64,000 nt of DNA from Microbacterium enclense. GTDB lineage: Bacteria > Actinomycetota > Actinomycetes > Actinomycetales > Microbacteriaceae. The stretch spans positions 4,154,001 through 4,218,000 of the forward strand of contig CP116226.1 of the NCBI GenBank assembly GCA_038182865.1, written 5' to 3'. Shown here piece by piece: positions 6,805 to 15,275 of this stretch (positions within the stretch are counted from its first letter, which is position 1; the number at the start of each line of letters is the position of its first letter). The notes beneath the pieces were generated by a model. That model was not told where the DNA came from, made no database searches, and worked only from the letters and a program-made list of their open reading frames with translations. The position numbers and the translations under genes were made by a program.

Positions 6805-9102
6805 TCAGCCCTCGGCGGGAGCCTCCGGGCCCTCGCTCGCGGCGGCCGAGCTCTGCGTGTCGGCGGGCTCCGGCGTGGTCGCTTCCTCGTCGAGCACGGG
6901 CTCGAGCGACAGCTTGCCGCGGTCGTCGATCTTCGTGATGCGCACGAGGATCTTGCGACCGACCGAGAGCACGTCCTCGACGTTCTCGACGCGCTTGCCG
7001 CCGGCGAGCTTGCGGACCTCGCTGACGTGCAGCAGGCCGTCCTTGCCGGGGAGGAGCGAGACGAACGCGCCGAAGGTCGCGATCTTGACGACGGTTCCGA
7101 GGAACTGCTCGCCGACCTCGGGGTTGGTGGGGTTGGCGATCGCGTTCACCTGGGCGCGGGCGGCCTCGGCCGAAGGGCCGTCGGTCGCGCCGATGTACAC
7201 GGTGCCGTCGTCCTCGATCGAGATCTGGGCGCCGGTCTCGTCCTGGATGGAGTTGATCGTCTTGCCCTTGGGGCCGATGAGCTCACCGATCTTGTCGACC
7301 GGGATCTGCACGCTGATGACGCGGGGCGCGGTCGGCGCCATCTCGTCGGGCGCGTCGATCGCGGCGTTCAGGACGTTGAGGATCGTCAGACGAGCCTCCT
7401 TCGCCTGGGTGAGGGCTGCGGCCAGCACCGACGACGGGATGCCGTCGAGCTTCGTGTCGAGCTGGATCGCGGTGATGAACTCCGAGGTGCCTGCGACCTT
7501 GAAGTCCATGTCGCCGAGGGCGTCCTCGGCGCCGAGGATGTCGGTCAGCGCGGCGTAGCGCGTCTGGCCGTCGACCTCGTCGGTGACCAGGCCCATGGCG
7601 ATACCGGCGACGGGGGCGCGAAGGGGCACACCCGCGTTCAGCAGCGACAGGGTCGAGGCGCAGACCGAGCCCATCGAGGTGGACCCGTTGGACCCGAGGG
7701 CCTCGGACACCTGACGGATCGCGTAGGGGAACTCCTCGCGGCTGGGGAGCACCGGAACGAGGGCACGCTCGGCCAGGAAGCCGTGGCCGATCTCGCGACG
7801 CTTCGGGCTGCCCACGCGGCCGGTCTCACCGGTCGAGTACGGCGGGAAGTTGTAGTGGTGCAGGTAACGCTTGCTCGTGATGGGCGAGAGCGAATCGATC
7901 TGCTGCTCCATCTTGAGCATGTTCAGCGTGGTGACGCCCAGGATCTGGGTCTCGCCGCGCTGGAAGATCGCCGAGCCGTGGACGCGCGGGATGACCTGCA
8001 CCTCGGCGTCGAGCGGACGGATGTCGGCGAGGCCGCGACCGTCCATACGGACACCCTCAGCGAGGATGCGACCGCGGACGATCGTCTTGGTGACCGACTT
8101 GTAGGCGGCGGCGAATTCGAGCGTCGCGACGGCGGGCAGTTCGCCCGACTCGACAGCGGCGACGAGCTGCTCCTTGACCGAGGACTTCACCTCGTCGTCG
8201 GCGTTCTGACGCTCCTGCTTGTCGGCGATCTGGTAGACGGGCACCAGACGGTCGTAGGCACGGCCGGCGACGAAGTCGTAGGTCTCCTGGCTGTACGCCG
8301 GGAAGACCGGGTACGACTGGATCTCCTTCGACGCGGTACGAGCGACCTCGTTCTGCGCGTCGACGAGCTGACGCAGGAAGGGCTTGGCGGCCTCGAGGCC
8401 CTCGGCGACGACCTGCTCGTTGGGCTTGGTCGCGCCGCCCTTGATCATGTTCCAGCTGCCCTCGGTGGCCTCGGCCTCCACCATCATGATGGCGACGTCA
8501 CCGTCGTCGAGCACGCGGCCCGCGACGATGAGATCGAAGACGGCCTCTTCGAGCTGCGTGACGGTCGGGAACGCGACCCACTGGTCGGCGTGCTCGCCGT
8601 GGCCGGGGATGAGCGCGAGGCGCACACCGGCGATGGGGCCGGAGAACGGCAGACCCGAGATCTGGGTCGACATCGAGGCCGCGTTGATGGCGAGGGCGTC
8701 ATAGAACTCGCCGGGCGCGATCGAGAGGACGGTGACGACGATCTGGACCTCGTTGCGCAGGCCGTCGACGAACGACGGGCGCAGCGGGCGGTCGATGAGG
8801 CGGCACACGAGGATGGCCTCGGTCGAGGGGCGACCCTCGCGACGGAAGAACGAGCCGGGGATCTTGCCGGCGGCGTACGAGCGCTCTTCGACGTCGACGG
8901 TCAGCGGGAAGAAGTCGAATCCTTCACGCGGGTGCTTGCCGGCGCTGGTGGCCGACAGAAGCATGGTCTCTTCGTCGAGGTAGGCGGCGACAGCGCCCTG
9001 GGCCTGCTGAGCGAGGCGACCGGTCTCGAAGCGAATGGTGCGGGTGCCGAACCGGCCGTTGTCGAGAACGGCTTCGGCGGCGGTGATTTCTGGACCTTCC
9101 AA
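6805..9102 (-). CDS. pnp: Polyribonucleotide nucleotidyltransferase (PNPase)
   Basis: 765 residues from TTG at 9102, which is preceded by AGGAGG at good spacing; the open frame upstream of it is leader. PNPase degrades RNA 3' to 5' by phosphorolysis. Two RNase PH domains (about 1-150 and 330-560), an alpha-helical linker, a KH domain with the GxxG loop IGPKGKTIN (about 600) and an S1 domain (about 660-730, GTVVKIATFGAFVSLLPGKDGL) appear in the usual order. Active-site markers FFRREGRPS and DMDFKVAGT are present. The tail is acidic, with repeated A, E and P. It stands alone here; rpsO, its usual neighbour in many bacteria, is 15 kb away. Confidence 0.97.
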   Translation of the reverse strand: MEGPEITAAEAVLDNGRFGTRTIRFETGRLAQQAQGAVAAYLDEETMLLSATSAGKHPREGFDFFPLTVDVEERSYAAGKIPGSFFRREGRPSTEAILVCRLIDRPLRPSFVDGLRNEVQIVVTVLSIAPGEFYDALAINAASMSTQISGLPFSGPIAGVRLALIPGHGEHADQWVAFPTVTQLEEAVFDLIVAGRVLDDGDVAIMMVEAEATEGSWNMIKGGATKPNEQVVAEGLEAAKPFLRQLVDAQNEVARTASKEIQSYPVFPAYSQETYDFVAGRAYDRLVPVYQIADKQERQNADDEVKSSVKEQLVAAVESGELPAVATLEFAAAYKSVTKTIVRGRILAEGVRMDGRGLADIRPLDAEVQVIPRVHGSAIFQRGETQILGVTTLNMLKMEQQIDSLSPITSKRYLHHYNFPPYSTGETGRVGSPKRREIGHGFLAERALVPVLPSREEFPYAIRQVSEALGSNGSTSMGSVCASTLSLLNAGVPLRAPVAGIAMGLVTDEVDGQTRYAALTDILGAEDALGDMDFKVAGTSEFITAIQLDTKLDGIPSSVLAAALTQAKEARLTILNVLNAAIDAPDEMAPTAPRVISVQIPVDKIGELIGPKGKTINSIQDETGAQISIEDDGTVYIGATDGPSAEAARAQVNAIANPTNPEVGEQFLGTVVKIATFGAFVSLLPGKDGLLHVSEVRKLAGGKRVENVEDVLSVGRKILVRITKIDDRGKLSLEPVLDEEATTPEPADTQSSAAASEGPEAPAEG

Positions 9103-9405
9103 GAGGTCCCTCCTTCTTTGTTTAGGCTCGCCGCCCCGTGTGGGCGACGAGCTGACATGCGAAGGAGCAGGAACAGGCAGAAAGGGCGCGCCGACGTGTC
9201 GGCCCGGAATTCCCGGCGACTGGCCACCAGTAGACGACCACCCGGCGAAGCGACGGGGAGTCCACCACAGGGGACCAGCGTCTGCCGGCCTGCTCCGTGT
9301 GCTCATATGGAATTGAGCGGATGCCAAGACGGCACCCCGACAGAGCCTAGCAGCGCGGTGCCCGCGAGGGTGGTTCCGACACGGCGCGGCGAATACAGTG
9401 GCCTC
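9103..9405. promoter_or_regulatory. 303-bp divergent spacer holding the pnp leader
   Basis: No gene is seen here. On the pnp strand a stable hairpin lies at 9126-9152 (arms GCTCGTCGCCC / GGGCGGCGAGC, 5-nt loop), ending about 12 nt before AGGAGG. Further upstream an inverted repeat GCTCA-N8-TGAGC lies at 9302-9319, where the promoter may be, though I see no clean -35/-10. On the other strand TACAGT at 9394-9399 serves the secreted-protein gene. Confidence 0.5.
9394..9399 (+). promoter_or_regulatory. -10 box TACAGT of the secreted wall-protein gene
   Basis: TACAGT ends 6 nt before the ATG at 9406 and there is no Shine-Dalgarno sequence, consistent with a leaderless transcript. Confidence 0.55.
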
Positions 9406-10764
9406 ATGGGCCTCATTCGTCGCACCAGTCACACGCTTCTCGCGTGCGCATTGATCGGTGCGGCGTTCGCCCCTTCCCCCGCCTCGGCGGCATCGGTCGC
9501 ATCGTCCGCTCCCGTGCGCATCGTCGCCGCCGCGGCGGACGACGACGATCCCGCCGTGGTCGAGGTGAAGAAGGCGCTCGACACCGCGGAGGCATCGGCG
9601 GCTGCGGCATCCCGGCGCGCTCTCGACGCGTCGGCGGAGGCCGAGCGCACGCGCGTGCACGCGGAGGCGACGGCCGCTCGAGCGGCCGCATTGACGGCCC
9701 AGAGCTCCGCGGCGGACACGACCATGACCCTCACCCAGGCACGCGCCGGGGCGAGCGCCGCCCGCCTGTATCGCACCACGACGAACGGTCCGCTCGTCGC
9801 GCAGCTGCTGTCGAGCGCCGACCCCGACTCACTGCTGGAGAGACTGGGAATCCTCGACCGTGTCGCCGCCACGACCACGCGGGCCGCGGGCGACGCGCGC
9901 AGTGCTGCCGATGTCGCGACCTCGCTGCGCGTGCAGGCAGAAGCGGCTCGCGCCGAAGCCGACCGCCTCTCGACCGAGGCCGCGGCGACCGCGGCGAACG
10001 CACGAACCCAGGCCGACGCGGAAGCGGACGCCGTCCGCTCGACGCAGGCCGAGCTCGACACACTGTTCGCGCGACTGGCGGCCCTGCGCGAGACCACCGC
10101 TCAGCAGGAACGTGAGAAGCACTTGCGGGAGCAAGCCGAACGCGAGGCACAGCAACCGGGCGGGAACGGCGGAACCGGTGGCGACGACGGCGGTGCCGGC
10201 AACAACGGCGGCGCCGGCGACAACGGCGGAGCCGGCAACGGCGGCGGCGGCGACAACGGCGGGGCCGGTAACAACGGCGGCGGCAACAACGGCGGCAGCA
10301 ATAACGGCGGCGGCAATAACGGCGGCGGCAACAACGGCGGCGGCAACAACGGCGGCGGCGGAAACGGCGGCGGCGGAAACGGCGGCGGCGGCGGGAACGG
10401 CGGCGGAGGCGGCGGCGGCACGACTCCTCCCCCCACAGCGCCCGCGGGTCCGATCATGAGCCCGGGCGAAGCGCGCGACTACGCACGCGGCGCGATCGGC
10501 GGCTACGGATGGGGCGGCGATCAGTTCTCCTGCCTCGTGTCGCTGTGGAACCGCGAATCGGGATGGCGCGCCGACGCTCTCAATCCCTGGAGCGGTGCGT
10601 ACGGCATCCCGCAGGCGCTCCCTGGCGAGAAGATGGCATCCGCCGGTCCCGACTGGCGCACGAACGCGGCGACCCAGATCGCCTGGGGGCTGTCGTACAT
10701 CAGCGCGCGCTACGGCACGCCCTGCGGCGCCTGGGCGCACTCCGAGCAGACCGGTTGGTACTGA
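9406..10764 (+). CDS. Secreted coiled-coil protein with lysozyme-like C-terminal domain
   Basis: 452 residues. A signal peptide (MGLIRRTSHTLLACALIGAA, cleavage near ASA about residue 29) is followed by an Ala/Glu/Arg-rich coiled coil (about 50-245) like the N-terminal regulator of RipA/PcsB hydrolases. Next comes a very Gly/Asn-rich linker of repeated GGNN units (about 250-345), a short Pro stretch, and a C-terminal RPF/aggregation-promoting-factor-type lysozyme-like domain with the catalytic Glu in LWNRESGW and the signature YGIPQALPG. It probably cleaves or binds peptidoglycan outside the cell. The pairing of a RipA-like coiled coil with a lysozyme-like domain rather than NlpC/P60 is notable. 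Confidence 0.9.
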   Translation: MGLIRRTSHTLLACALIGAAFAPSPASAASVASSAPVRIVAAAADDDDPAVVEVKKALDTAEASAAAASRRALDASAEAERTRVHAEATAARAAALTAQSSAADTTMTLTQARAGASAARLYRTTTNGPLVAQLLSSADPDSLLERLGILDRVAATTTRAAGDARSAADVATSLRVQAEAARAEADRLSTEAAATAANARTQADAEADAVRSTQAELDTLFARLAALRETTAQQEREKHLREQAEREAQQPGGNGGTGGDDGGAGNNGGAGDNGGAGNGGGGDNGGAGNNGGGNNGGSNNGGGNNGGGNNGGGNNGGGGNGGGGNGGGGGNGGGGGGGTTPPPTAPAGPIMSPGEARDYARGAIGGYGWGGDQFSCLVSLWNRESGWRADALNPWSGAYGIPQALPGEKMASAGPDWRTNAATQIAWGLSYISARYGTPCGAWAHSEQTGWY

Positions 10765-10779
10765 GTCGACCCGTCGACA

Positions 10780-10811
10780 GGCTCAGCGACCTCCTGCCCA
10801 GGCGCTGAGCC
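10780..10811. terminator. Bidirectional hairpin between convergent genes
   Basis: GGCTCAGCG and CGCTGAGCC form a perfect 9-bp stem with a 14-nt loop between the secreted protein gene and the glycosyltransferase-SGNH gene, which converge here. Confidence 0.55.
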
Positions 10812-10832
10812 GGTCGGAGCCTCCGGACCGGG

Positions 10833-12797
10833 CTAAGACGTGTGCAGACGCTCCCGGTCGCCCCGGGTCGGCAGCTCGATATACCCGGAATGCTTGGCCG
10901 AGAGCCCGTCGCCCGCCGTGCGTCCGCGCACTCGGCGCCAGAGCCACGGCAGGGCGTCGCGGGTGACCCATCCGCCGCGCGGCGTCTCGTCGTCGGCGTG
11001 CAGTGCCTCGTCGAGGCCGAGCAGGGCCCGGGCGTCGGGCACGCCGAGTGCCTCCGCGGCCCGATAGGCCACGAGGCGGTGCCCGGCTGAACGCAGGTGC
11101 ACCAGATCGTCGGCCCACAGCGGGAGCTCGCCGAGTTCGGCCACGGCCTCGAGGTCGAGCAGGATCGCCCCCTGCTCGGACGCGATCCGGCGCAGTTCGA
11201 CGTTGTACGCCGAGAAGCGCCTCGCGAACAGGCGCGCCGCGGCCCGGTGAGGCAGGAACGTGGTGACCAGGAGCACGTCGGCGCCGGTCCGCCGCACCGC
11301 GCGCACCGCGGACTCGACCTCGGCGACGATCGCGGGGATCACAGGATGCGGACCGACGAGGTCGTTCGCCCCGATGAGGATCGACACCAGATCGGGCGCG
11401 AGGTCGAGGGCCGCGGGCACCTGCTCGTCGATGAGGTGGCGCACACGCCGACTGCGCACCGCGAGGTTCGCGTACCGGAACGGCCCCTCGTCGGTCGTGC
11501 CGGCGAGCAGTTCGGCGAGACGATCGGCCCAGCCGCGGTACTCCCCCGACGGCATCCGCGACTGATCGCACAGTCCCTCGGTGAGCGAGTCCCCGAGGGC
11601 GACGAAGCGTGTCCATTGCCCGCGGGTCCGGGATGCCACACGCGCGGCCGGACGGCGCGCCCCGCGGACGAGCAGGTTGTCGTCGATGGTGCGAAGCTCG
11701 CGCGCTTCGCGATAGTGCCCCACGAGGTCGGCGGTGAGCGCGCCCCAGGTTCGGCCGGCGACCGCCTCGCGCGCCGCCCGCGAGAAGGCCTGCCGCTTCG
11801 CCTCGTCGCCCACCAGGTCCGACACGCGGGCGCGGAGATCGTCCAGGTCGCCGGGCCGGTACAGCCACCCGTCCACGCTGGAGCGGACGAGATCGAGCGG
11901 GCCGCCGACCCCCGTCGCCACGACCGGCACGCCGCTCGCGAGCGCTTCTTGGATCGTCTGTCCGAAGGTCTCGCTCTCGCCCGGGTGCACGAACACGTCG
12001 AAGCCCGCCATCACCCGCGCGAGCGCGTCTCCCGAGAGATGTCCGGTGAAGACGGCATCCGGGATCGCCTCACGCAGAGCGGCCCGTGAGGGGCCGTCGC
12101 CGACGATCACCAGGCGGGTGTTCGGCACACCGGCGATCGCGCGCAGGTCGTCGACCTGCTTCTCCGGCGCGAGCCGACCGACGTACCCGACGATGCGTTC
12201 GCCGGAGGGTGCGATCTCGGCACGCCACGCGTCATCGCGGTGAGCGGGCGCGAAGCGCACGGCATCCACTCCCCGCCCCCACCGCCGAAGGCGATCGACG
12301 CCGAGGCTCTCGAGCTGGCGCATCGAGGCGGAGGAAGGCGCGAGGGTGAGGGTGGCACGACGATGCAGGCGCGTGACGTGCCCCTCGACGAGGGCTGTGG
12401 CATGCGGCAGGCCGTACTTCTGCGCGTAGGCGACGACGTCCGTCTGGTAGACGGCGACCGTCGGGATCCGCAGGGCGTCGGCGGCCGCGAGTCCCTGCCA
12501 CCCGAGGACGAACGGGGATGCCAGGTGCACCACGTCGGGGTCGAAGTCGCGCAGCAGTGCACCCAGGCGGGCCGCGCGGGCGAAGACGACCCGGACCTCG
12601 GGGTAGGACGGCAACGGAACGGAGCGCAGGAGCTCCGTGCGGGCTCCGTGCAGGTCGGCCGTGACGTCGCCGGACTTGGGGGCGATCACCAATGTCTCGT
12701 GCCCCGCCTCGGCGAGATGGCGCAGCACGTGGAGAACGGAACCGGTGACCCCGTTCATGTGCGGGAGGAAGGATTCGGCCAGCAGCGCGACTCTCAC
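10833..12797 (-). CDS. Fusion of GT4 glycosyltransferase and SGNH/GDSL hydrolase
   Basis: 654 residues in one uninterrupted frame. Residues 1-375 are a GT-B/GT4 glycosyltransferase: N-terminal ALLAESFLPHMNGVTGS, the nucleotide-sugar site GYVGRLAPEKQ (about 205) and the EX7E motif in GESETFGQTIQEALASG (about 275). Residues 395-600 are an SGNH hydrolase: block I GDSLTEG (nucleophile Ser about 404), block III GAND (about 476) and block V DLVHL with the catalytic His (about 566). GTG at 12797 is chosen because CACCCT lies 6 nt upstream and the GT4 beta-strand starts at once; a longer start at 12863 is possible. Likely role: transferring a sugar to a cell-envelope glycolipid or glycan and trimming an ester on it (inference). 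Confidence 0.88.
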   Translation of the reverse strand: MRVALLAESFLPHMNGVTGSVLHVLRHLAEAGHETLVIAPKSGDVTADLHGARTELLRSVPLPSYPEVRVVFARAARLGALLRDFDPDVVHLASPFVLGWQGLAAADALRIPTVAVYQTDVVAYAQKYGLPHATALVEGHVTRLHRRATLTLAPSSASMRQLESLGVDRLRRWGRGVDAVRFAPAHRDDAWRAEIAPSGERIVGYVGRLAPEKQVDDLRAIAGVPNTRLVIVGDGPSRAALREAIPDAVFTGHLSGDALARVMAGFDVFVHPGESETFGQTIQEALASGVPVVATGVGGPLDLVRSSVDGWLYRPGDLDDLRARVSDLVGDEAKRQAFSRAAREAVAGRTWGALTADLVGHYREARELRTIDDNLLVRGARRPAARVASRTRGQWTRFVALGDSLTEGLCDQSRMPSGEYRGWADRLAELLAGTTDEGPFRYANLAVRSRRVRHLIDEQVPAALDLAPDLVSILIGANDLVGPHPVIPAIVAEVESAVRAVRRTGADVLLVTTFLPHRAAARLFARRFSAYNVELRRIASEQGAILLDLEAVAELGELPLWADDLVHLRSAGHRLVAYRAAEALGVPDARALLGLDEALHADDETPRGGWVTRDALPWLWRRVRGRTAGDGLSAKHSGYIELPTRGDRERLHTS

Positions 12798-12803
12798 GAG
12801 ACC

Positions 12804-12809
12804 AGGGTG
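12804..12809 (-). promoter_or_regulatory. Candidate -10 box CACCCT of the GT4-SGNH gene
   Basis: Reverse-strand CACCCT ends 6 nt before GTG 12797. It keeps the A and final T of the local consensus but lacks the first T. Confidence 0.35.
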
Positions 12810-12930
12810 GGGCGCAGCGAGGCGTGACGGGGGCACTTTCGGGTCGACGTTCGCGATGTTCACCGGATGCTCCGCTGGGCGTCACCGCCGCGTGGGCGGG
12901 GCGTCTCGATCGGAGGCGGAGAGTGACCGA

Positions 12931-13542
12931 ATGGACGGGATCGACGCCTGGCTGCAGGTGATCGCGGCGAGCCCGTGGGCCCTCCTCGGGATGGCGGCCC
13001 TGGTGTTCGCGGATGCCTTCCTCGTCGTCATCCCGGGTGAAGCGGCCGTGACCGCGTTCGGGGCACTGGCGGTGTCGCACGGCACGTTCCCGTTGGCGTC
13101 CGTCATTCTCGTCGCGGCGGTCGCCGCCTTCGCGGGTGATGCGTGCTGCTACCTCGTGGGCCGGACCGTCGGCGTGGAGCGGTGGGCGTGGATGCGCGGG
13201 CCGCGCGTGCGCGGCGCCCTCGACTGGGCCGGGGCGCGCCTCGAACGCAACGCCGCGGTGGTGCTGTTCACGGCACGGTTCGTGCCGTTCGCGCGCCTCG
13301 CGGTGAATCTCGCGGCGGGGGCGGCGCGGGTGAACCCGGTGCGATATCTCGGGGTGGCCGCTCTCGCTGCCCTCGCGTGGGCGGCCTACCAAGCCGTGAT
13401 CGGCGCGGTCGTCGCGGCAGTGGTGCCGGGTGGGCCGGTGGTGGCTGTGGTCGTGTCGATCGCCGTGGCGGTGGGAATCGGCGTCGGGATCGACCTCGTG
13501 CTGGCCCGGCGTGCGAAGCGACGGGCGGCGGCGCGAAGCTGA
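12931..13542 (+). CDS. DedA/VTT-domain membrane protein
   Basis: 203 residues, about five hydrophobic segments. Family markers: an acidic residue in the re-entrant loop VIPGEAAVT, GDACCYLVGR, and the conserved F-T-A-R-F-V-P-F-A-R (FTARFVPFAR) with both Arg residues. DedA proteins act as lipid scramblases/undecaprenyl-phosphate flippases or support membrane energetics. The specific substrate is not evident. ATG is chosen with GGAGAG 8 nt upstream. The C-terminus is basic (ARRAKRRAAAR), so it should be cytoplasmic. Confidence 0.9.
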   Translation: MDGIDAWLQVIAASPWALLGMAALVFADAFLVVIPGEAAVTAFGALAVSHGTFPLASVILVAAVAAFAGDACCYLVGRTVGVERWAWMRGPRVRGALDWAGARLERNAAVVLFTARFVPFARLAVNLAAGAARVNPVRYLGVAALAALAWAAYQAVIGAVVAAVVPGGPVVAVVVSIAVAVGIGVGIDLVLARRAKRRAAARS

Positions 13543-13684
13543 ATCGCGGACACGGCGCGGCCGACCGGCGGGGCGCGTTCCCCGCGAGCGCAACTCGCAG
13601 AACGCTGCGCGTCTCGGAGCTCTCAGGGCGATCCCACCGGGAATCGGGCCGTTCTCCGAGGTCCCGGATGCCGAGACCCGGCGC

Positions 13685-14446
13685 TCACACCAGCGCGAGC
13701 GTCTGCTCCGCGGCATCGACCAGCGCGCGGCCGTACGAGGGGCCGTGTCCCGCGGCATGGACGGCCAGCGGGTGCAACTGGTGCAGGGGAACGCGGTCGC
13801 GCCATCCCGCGCGGAGCGGCCGGGCCTGGTCATATGTCGAGAGGATCTGTTCGAGGAACGGGCAGCCGAACAGCGCGAGCATCGCCAGATCGGTCTCCCT
13901 GTGCCCGCCGTGAGCCGCGGGATCGATCAGCACGACACCCTCGGACGACCACAGCACGTTGCCGGCCCAGAGGTCGCCGTGCAGGCGGGCGGGCGGCTCG
14001 TCGTCGTCGAAAGCGCCTTCCGCGACGAGGGCGCACGCGCGGCCCACCACCTCGGCTCCGGATGCCGAAAGGTTCCCCGCCGTGACCGCGATCGGCACGA
14101 ACGGCTCCACACGCTGTGCGGCGTAGAACGCGCCCCACGTCGCGCGCGGGATCGCGGGCTGCGAGCGCCGGCCGATGAAGATGTCTCCCGTCCAGCCCGG
14201 AGGGGCGGCGCCGAAGGCCGCCGCCCCGGCAGAGTGCGTGGCAGCGAGCGCGGCGCCGAACGCCTCGGCGGCCTCGACCGCCGGTCGCACCTCGTCGACG
14301 CGCTCGATCGCGATCCGCCCTTCTGACATGTCGATCACTCGGGCGACGCGAACCCCGCCGGCCTCCGCGAGCCAGCGCAGCCCCGCCGCTTCCGCGGCGA
14401 AGAAGCCGGCGGGGGCGTCGGCGCGGGTCTTCACGTGCTGTTCCAT
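13685..14446 (-). CDS. Fructosamine kinase/3-kinase family protein
   Basis: 253 residues. The APH/FN3K-like kinase layout is visible: the nucleotide-site Lys in EQHVKTR (about 6) and Glu in AAEAAGLRWL, the catalytic loop LHGDLWAGNVLW (HGDLW-x2-N, about 158) and the metal Asp in VLIDPAAHGGHRETDLAM (the family DP-x-x-x-G-x-x-E-x-D motif). FN3K-type enzymes phosphorylate ketoamines (fructosamines, ribulosamines) on glycated amines, starting their repair. It is cytoplasmic, with CAGACT 6 nt before ATG, and divergent from the nuclease gene by 46 nt. Confidence 0.9.
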   Translation of the reverse strand: MEQHVKTRADAPAGFFAAEAAGLRWLAEAGGVRVARVIDMSEGRIAIERVDEVRPAVEAAEAFGAALAATHSAGAAAFGAAPPGWTGDIFIGRRSQPAIPRATWGAFYAAQRVEPFVPIAVTAGNLSASGAEVVGRACALVAEGAFDDDEPPARLHGDLWAGNVLWSSEGVVLIDPAAHGGHRETDLAMLALFGCPFLEQILSTYDQARPLRAGWRDRVPLHQLHPLAVHAAGHGPSYGRALVDAAEQTLALV

Positions 14447-14452
14447 CGGCCC

Positions 14453-14458
14453 AGTCTG
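14453..14458 (-). promoter_or_regulatory. -10 box CAGACT of the fructosamine-kinase gene
   Basis: Reverse-strand CAGACT ends 6 nt before ATG 14446. Only the first base departs from TAnnnT. Confidence 0.4.
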
Positions 14459-14480
14459 TCGCGATGTCGGAGGTCCGGGG

Positions 14481-14486
14481 CAGCAT
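14481..14486 (+). promoter_or_regulatory. Candidate -10 box CAGCAT of the nuclease gene
   Basis: CAGCAT ends 6 nt before ATG 14493. It is a weak match, but the spacing equals that of the better boxes in this window. Confidence 0.35.
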
Positions 14487-14492
14487 GGGGGA

Positions 14493-15275
14493 ATGAGCGA
14501 CGGCTACGACCCGGACTTCCTCGGCATCCCCCTCCCCCTTCCCTCCCCCGCTGCGCCGACGACGCGACTCGACTACCCGCGGTTCTCGGTGCTGCTCGAT
14601 GAGGAGCGGAGGTTCGCGGCGGTCACGGCCGTCGTCATCGACGGGGCGACGCTGCGCGATCTGCCCCGGACCGGCGAATGGCGGCTCGACCCGCGCGTGC
14701 CCGCCGCGTCTCAGGCCGGTCCCGAGGTCTACAACCGCAACGATCTCGACCGCGGGCATCTCGTGCGCCGCCGCGATCCGGGGTGGGGGTCGGCGAAAGA
14801 GGCCCAGGATGCCACCGAAGCGACGTTCTTCTACACGAATGCCGCGCCGCAGGCGGCGGGGTTCAACCAGTCGAAGGAGCTGTGGCTGGGGCTGGAGGAT
14901 CACGTGCTCGCCTACGCCGAGTCGACCGACCAGCGCCTGGCCGTCTTCACTGCGCCCGTCCTCGGCGACGACGATCCGCCGTACCGCGGCATCCGCGTGC
15001 CCCTGCGGTTCTGGAAGATCGTGGCGTGGCACAGCGGCGATGTCCTGTCGGCGGCGGGCTTCCTCCTCGATCAGACCGACCTCGTCGACACCCGGCAGCG
15101 GCTCACGGTGCCGCCGCTCGGAGCGTTCCGCACCTTTCAGGCGCCGATCGCCGACATAGCGGCCGAGGCCGGCATCGACGTGGGGCCGCTCGCGAGCGCC
15201 GACGTGTTCGTGCGGCGCGGGCTGCGCCCGGTCTCCGCCCGCGAGCTCCGGGAGGTCGACGACATCGTGCTGTGA
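14493..15275 (+). CDS. DNA/RNA non-specific (beta-beta-alpha metal) endonuclease
   Basis: 260 residues. The NUC1-family motif DRGHLVRR (about residue 89) holds the general-base His, and TNAAPQAAGFNQ carries the Mg-binding Asn. No signal peptide or membrane segment is seen, so export would need another route or the enzyme acts inside the cell. Conserved flanks are YNRNDLDRGH and WLGLEDHVLAYA. The start follows a leaderless-type box. No immunity protein resembling NuiA-type inhibitors is visible beside it. The gene is followed within 30 nt by a 24-nt G tract. Confidence 0.9.
   Translation: MSDGYDPDFLGIPLPLPSPAAPTTRLDYPRFSVLLDEERRFAAVTAVVIDGATLRDLPRTGEWRLDPRVPAASQAGPEVYNRNDLDRGHLVRRRDPGWGSAKEAQDATEATFFYTNAAPQAAGFNQSKELWLGLEDHVLAYAESTDQRLAVFTAPVLGDDDPPYRGIRVPLRFWKIVAWHSGDVLSAAGFLLDQTDLVDTRQRLTVPPLGAFRTFQAPIADIAAEAGIDVGPLASADVFVRRGLRPVSARELREVDDIVL

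Noticed and set aside
6355..9405. Very long forward open frame antisense to pnp
   Set aside because: It is the complement of PNPase, a certain gene. In GC-rich DNA the antisense frame lacks stops; the protein is low-complexity Asp/Arg/Gly/Val sequence without a known fold.
10150..10430. CRISPR-like repeating pattern
   Set aside because: Units of GGCGGCAACAAC are short, in frame and encode the Gly/Asn linker; there are no unique spacers or cas genes.
14493..15275. Nuclease as a contact-dependent or secreted toxin with immunity gene
   Set aside because: No signal, secretion domain or repeat region, and no small immunity-like gene follows; the next gene is a methyltransferase on the other strand.
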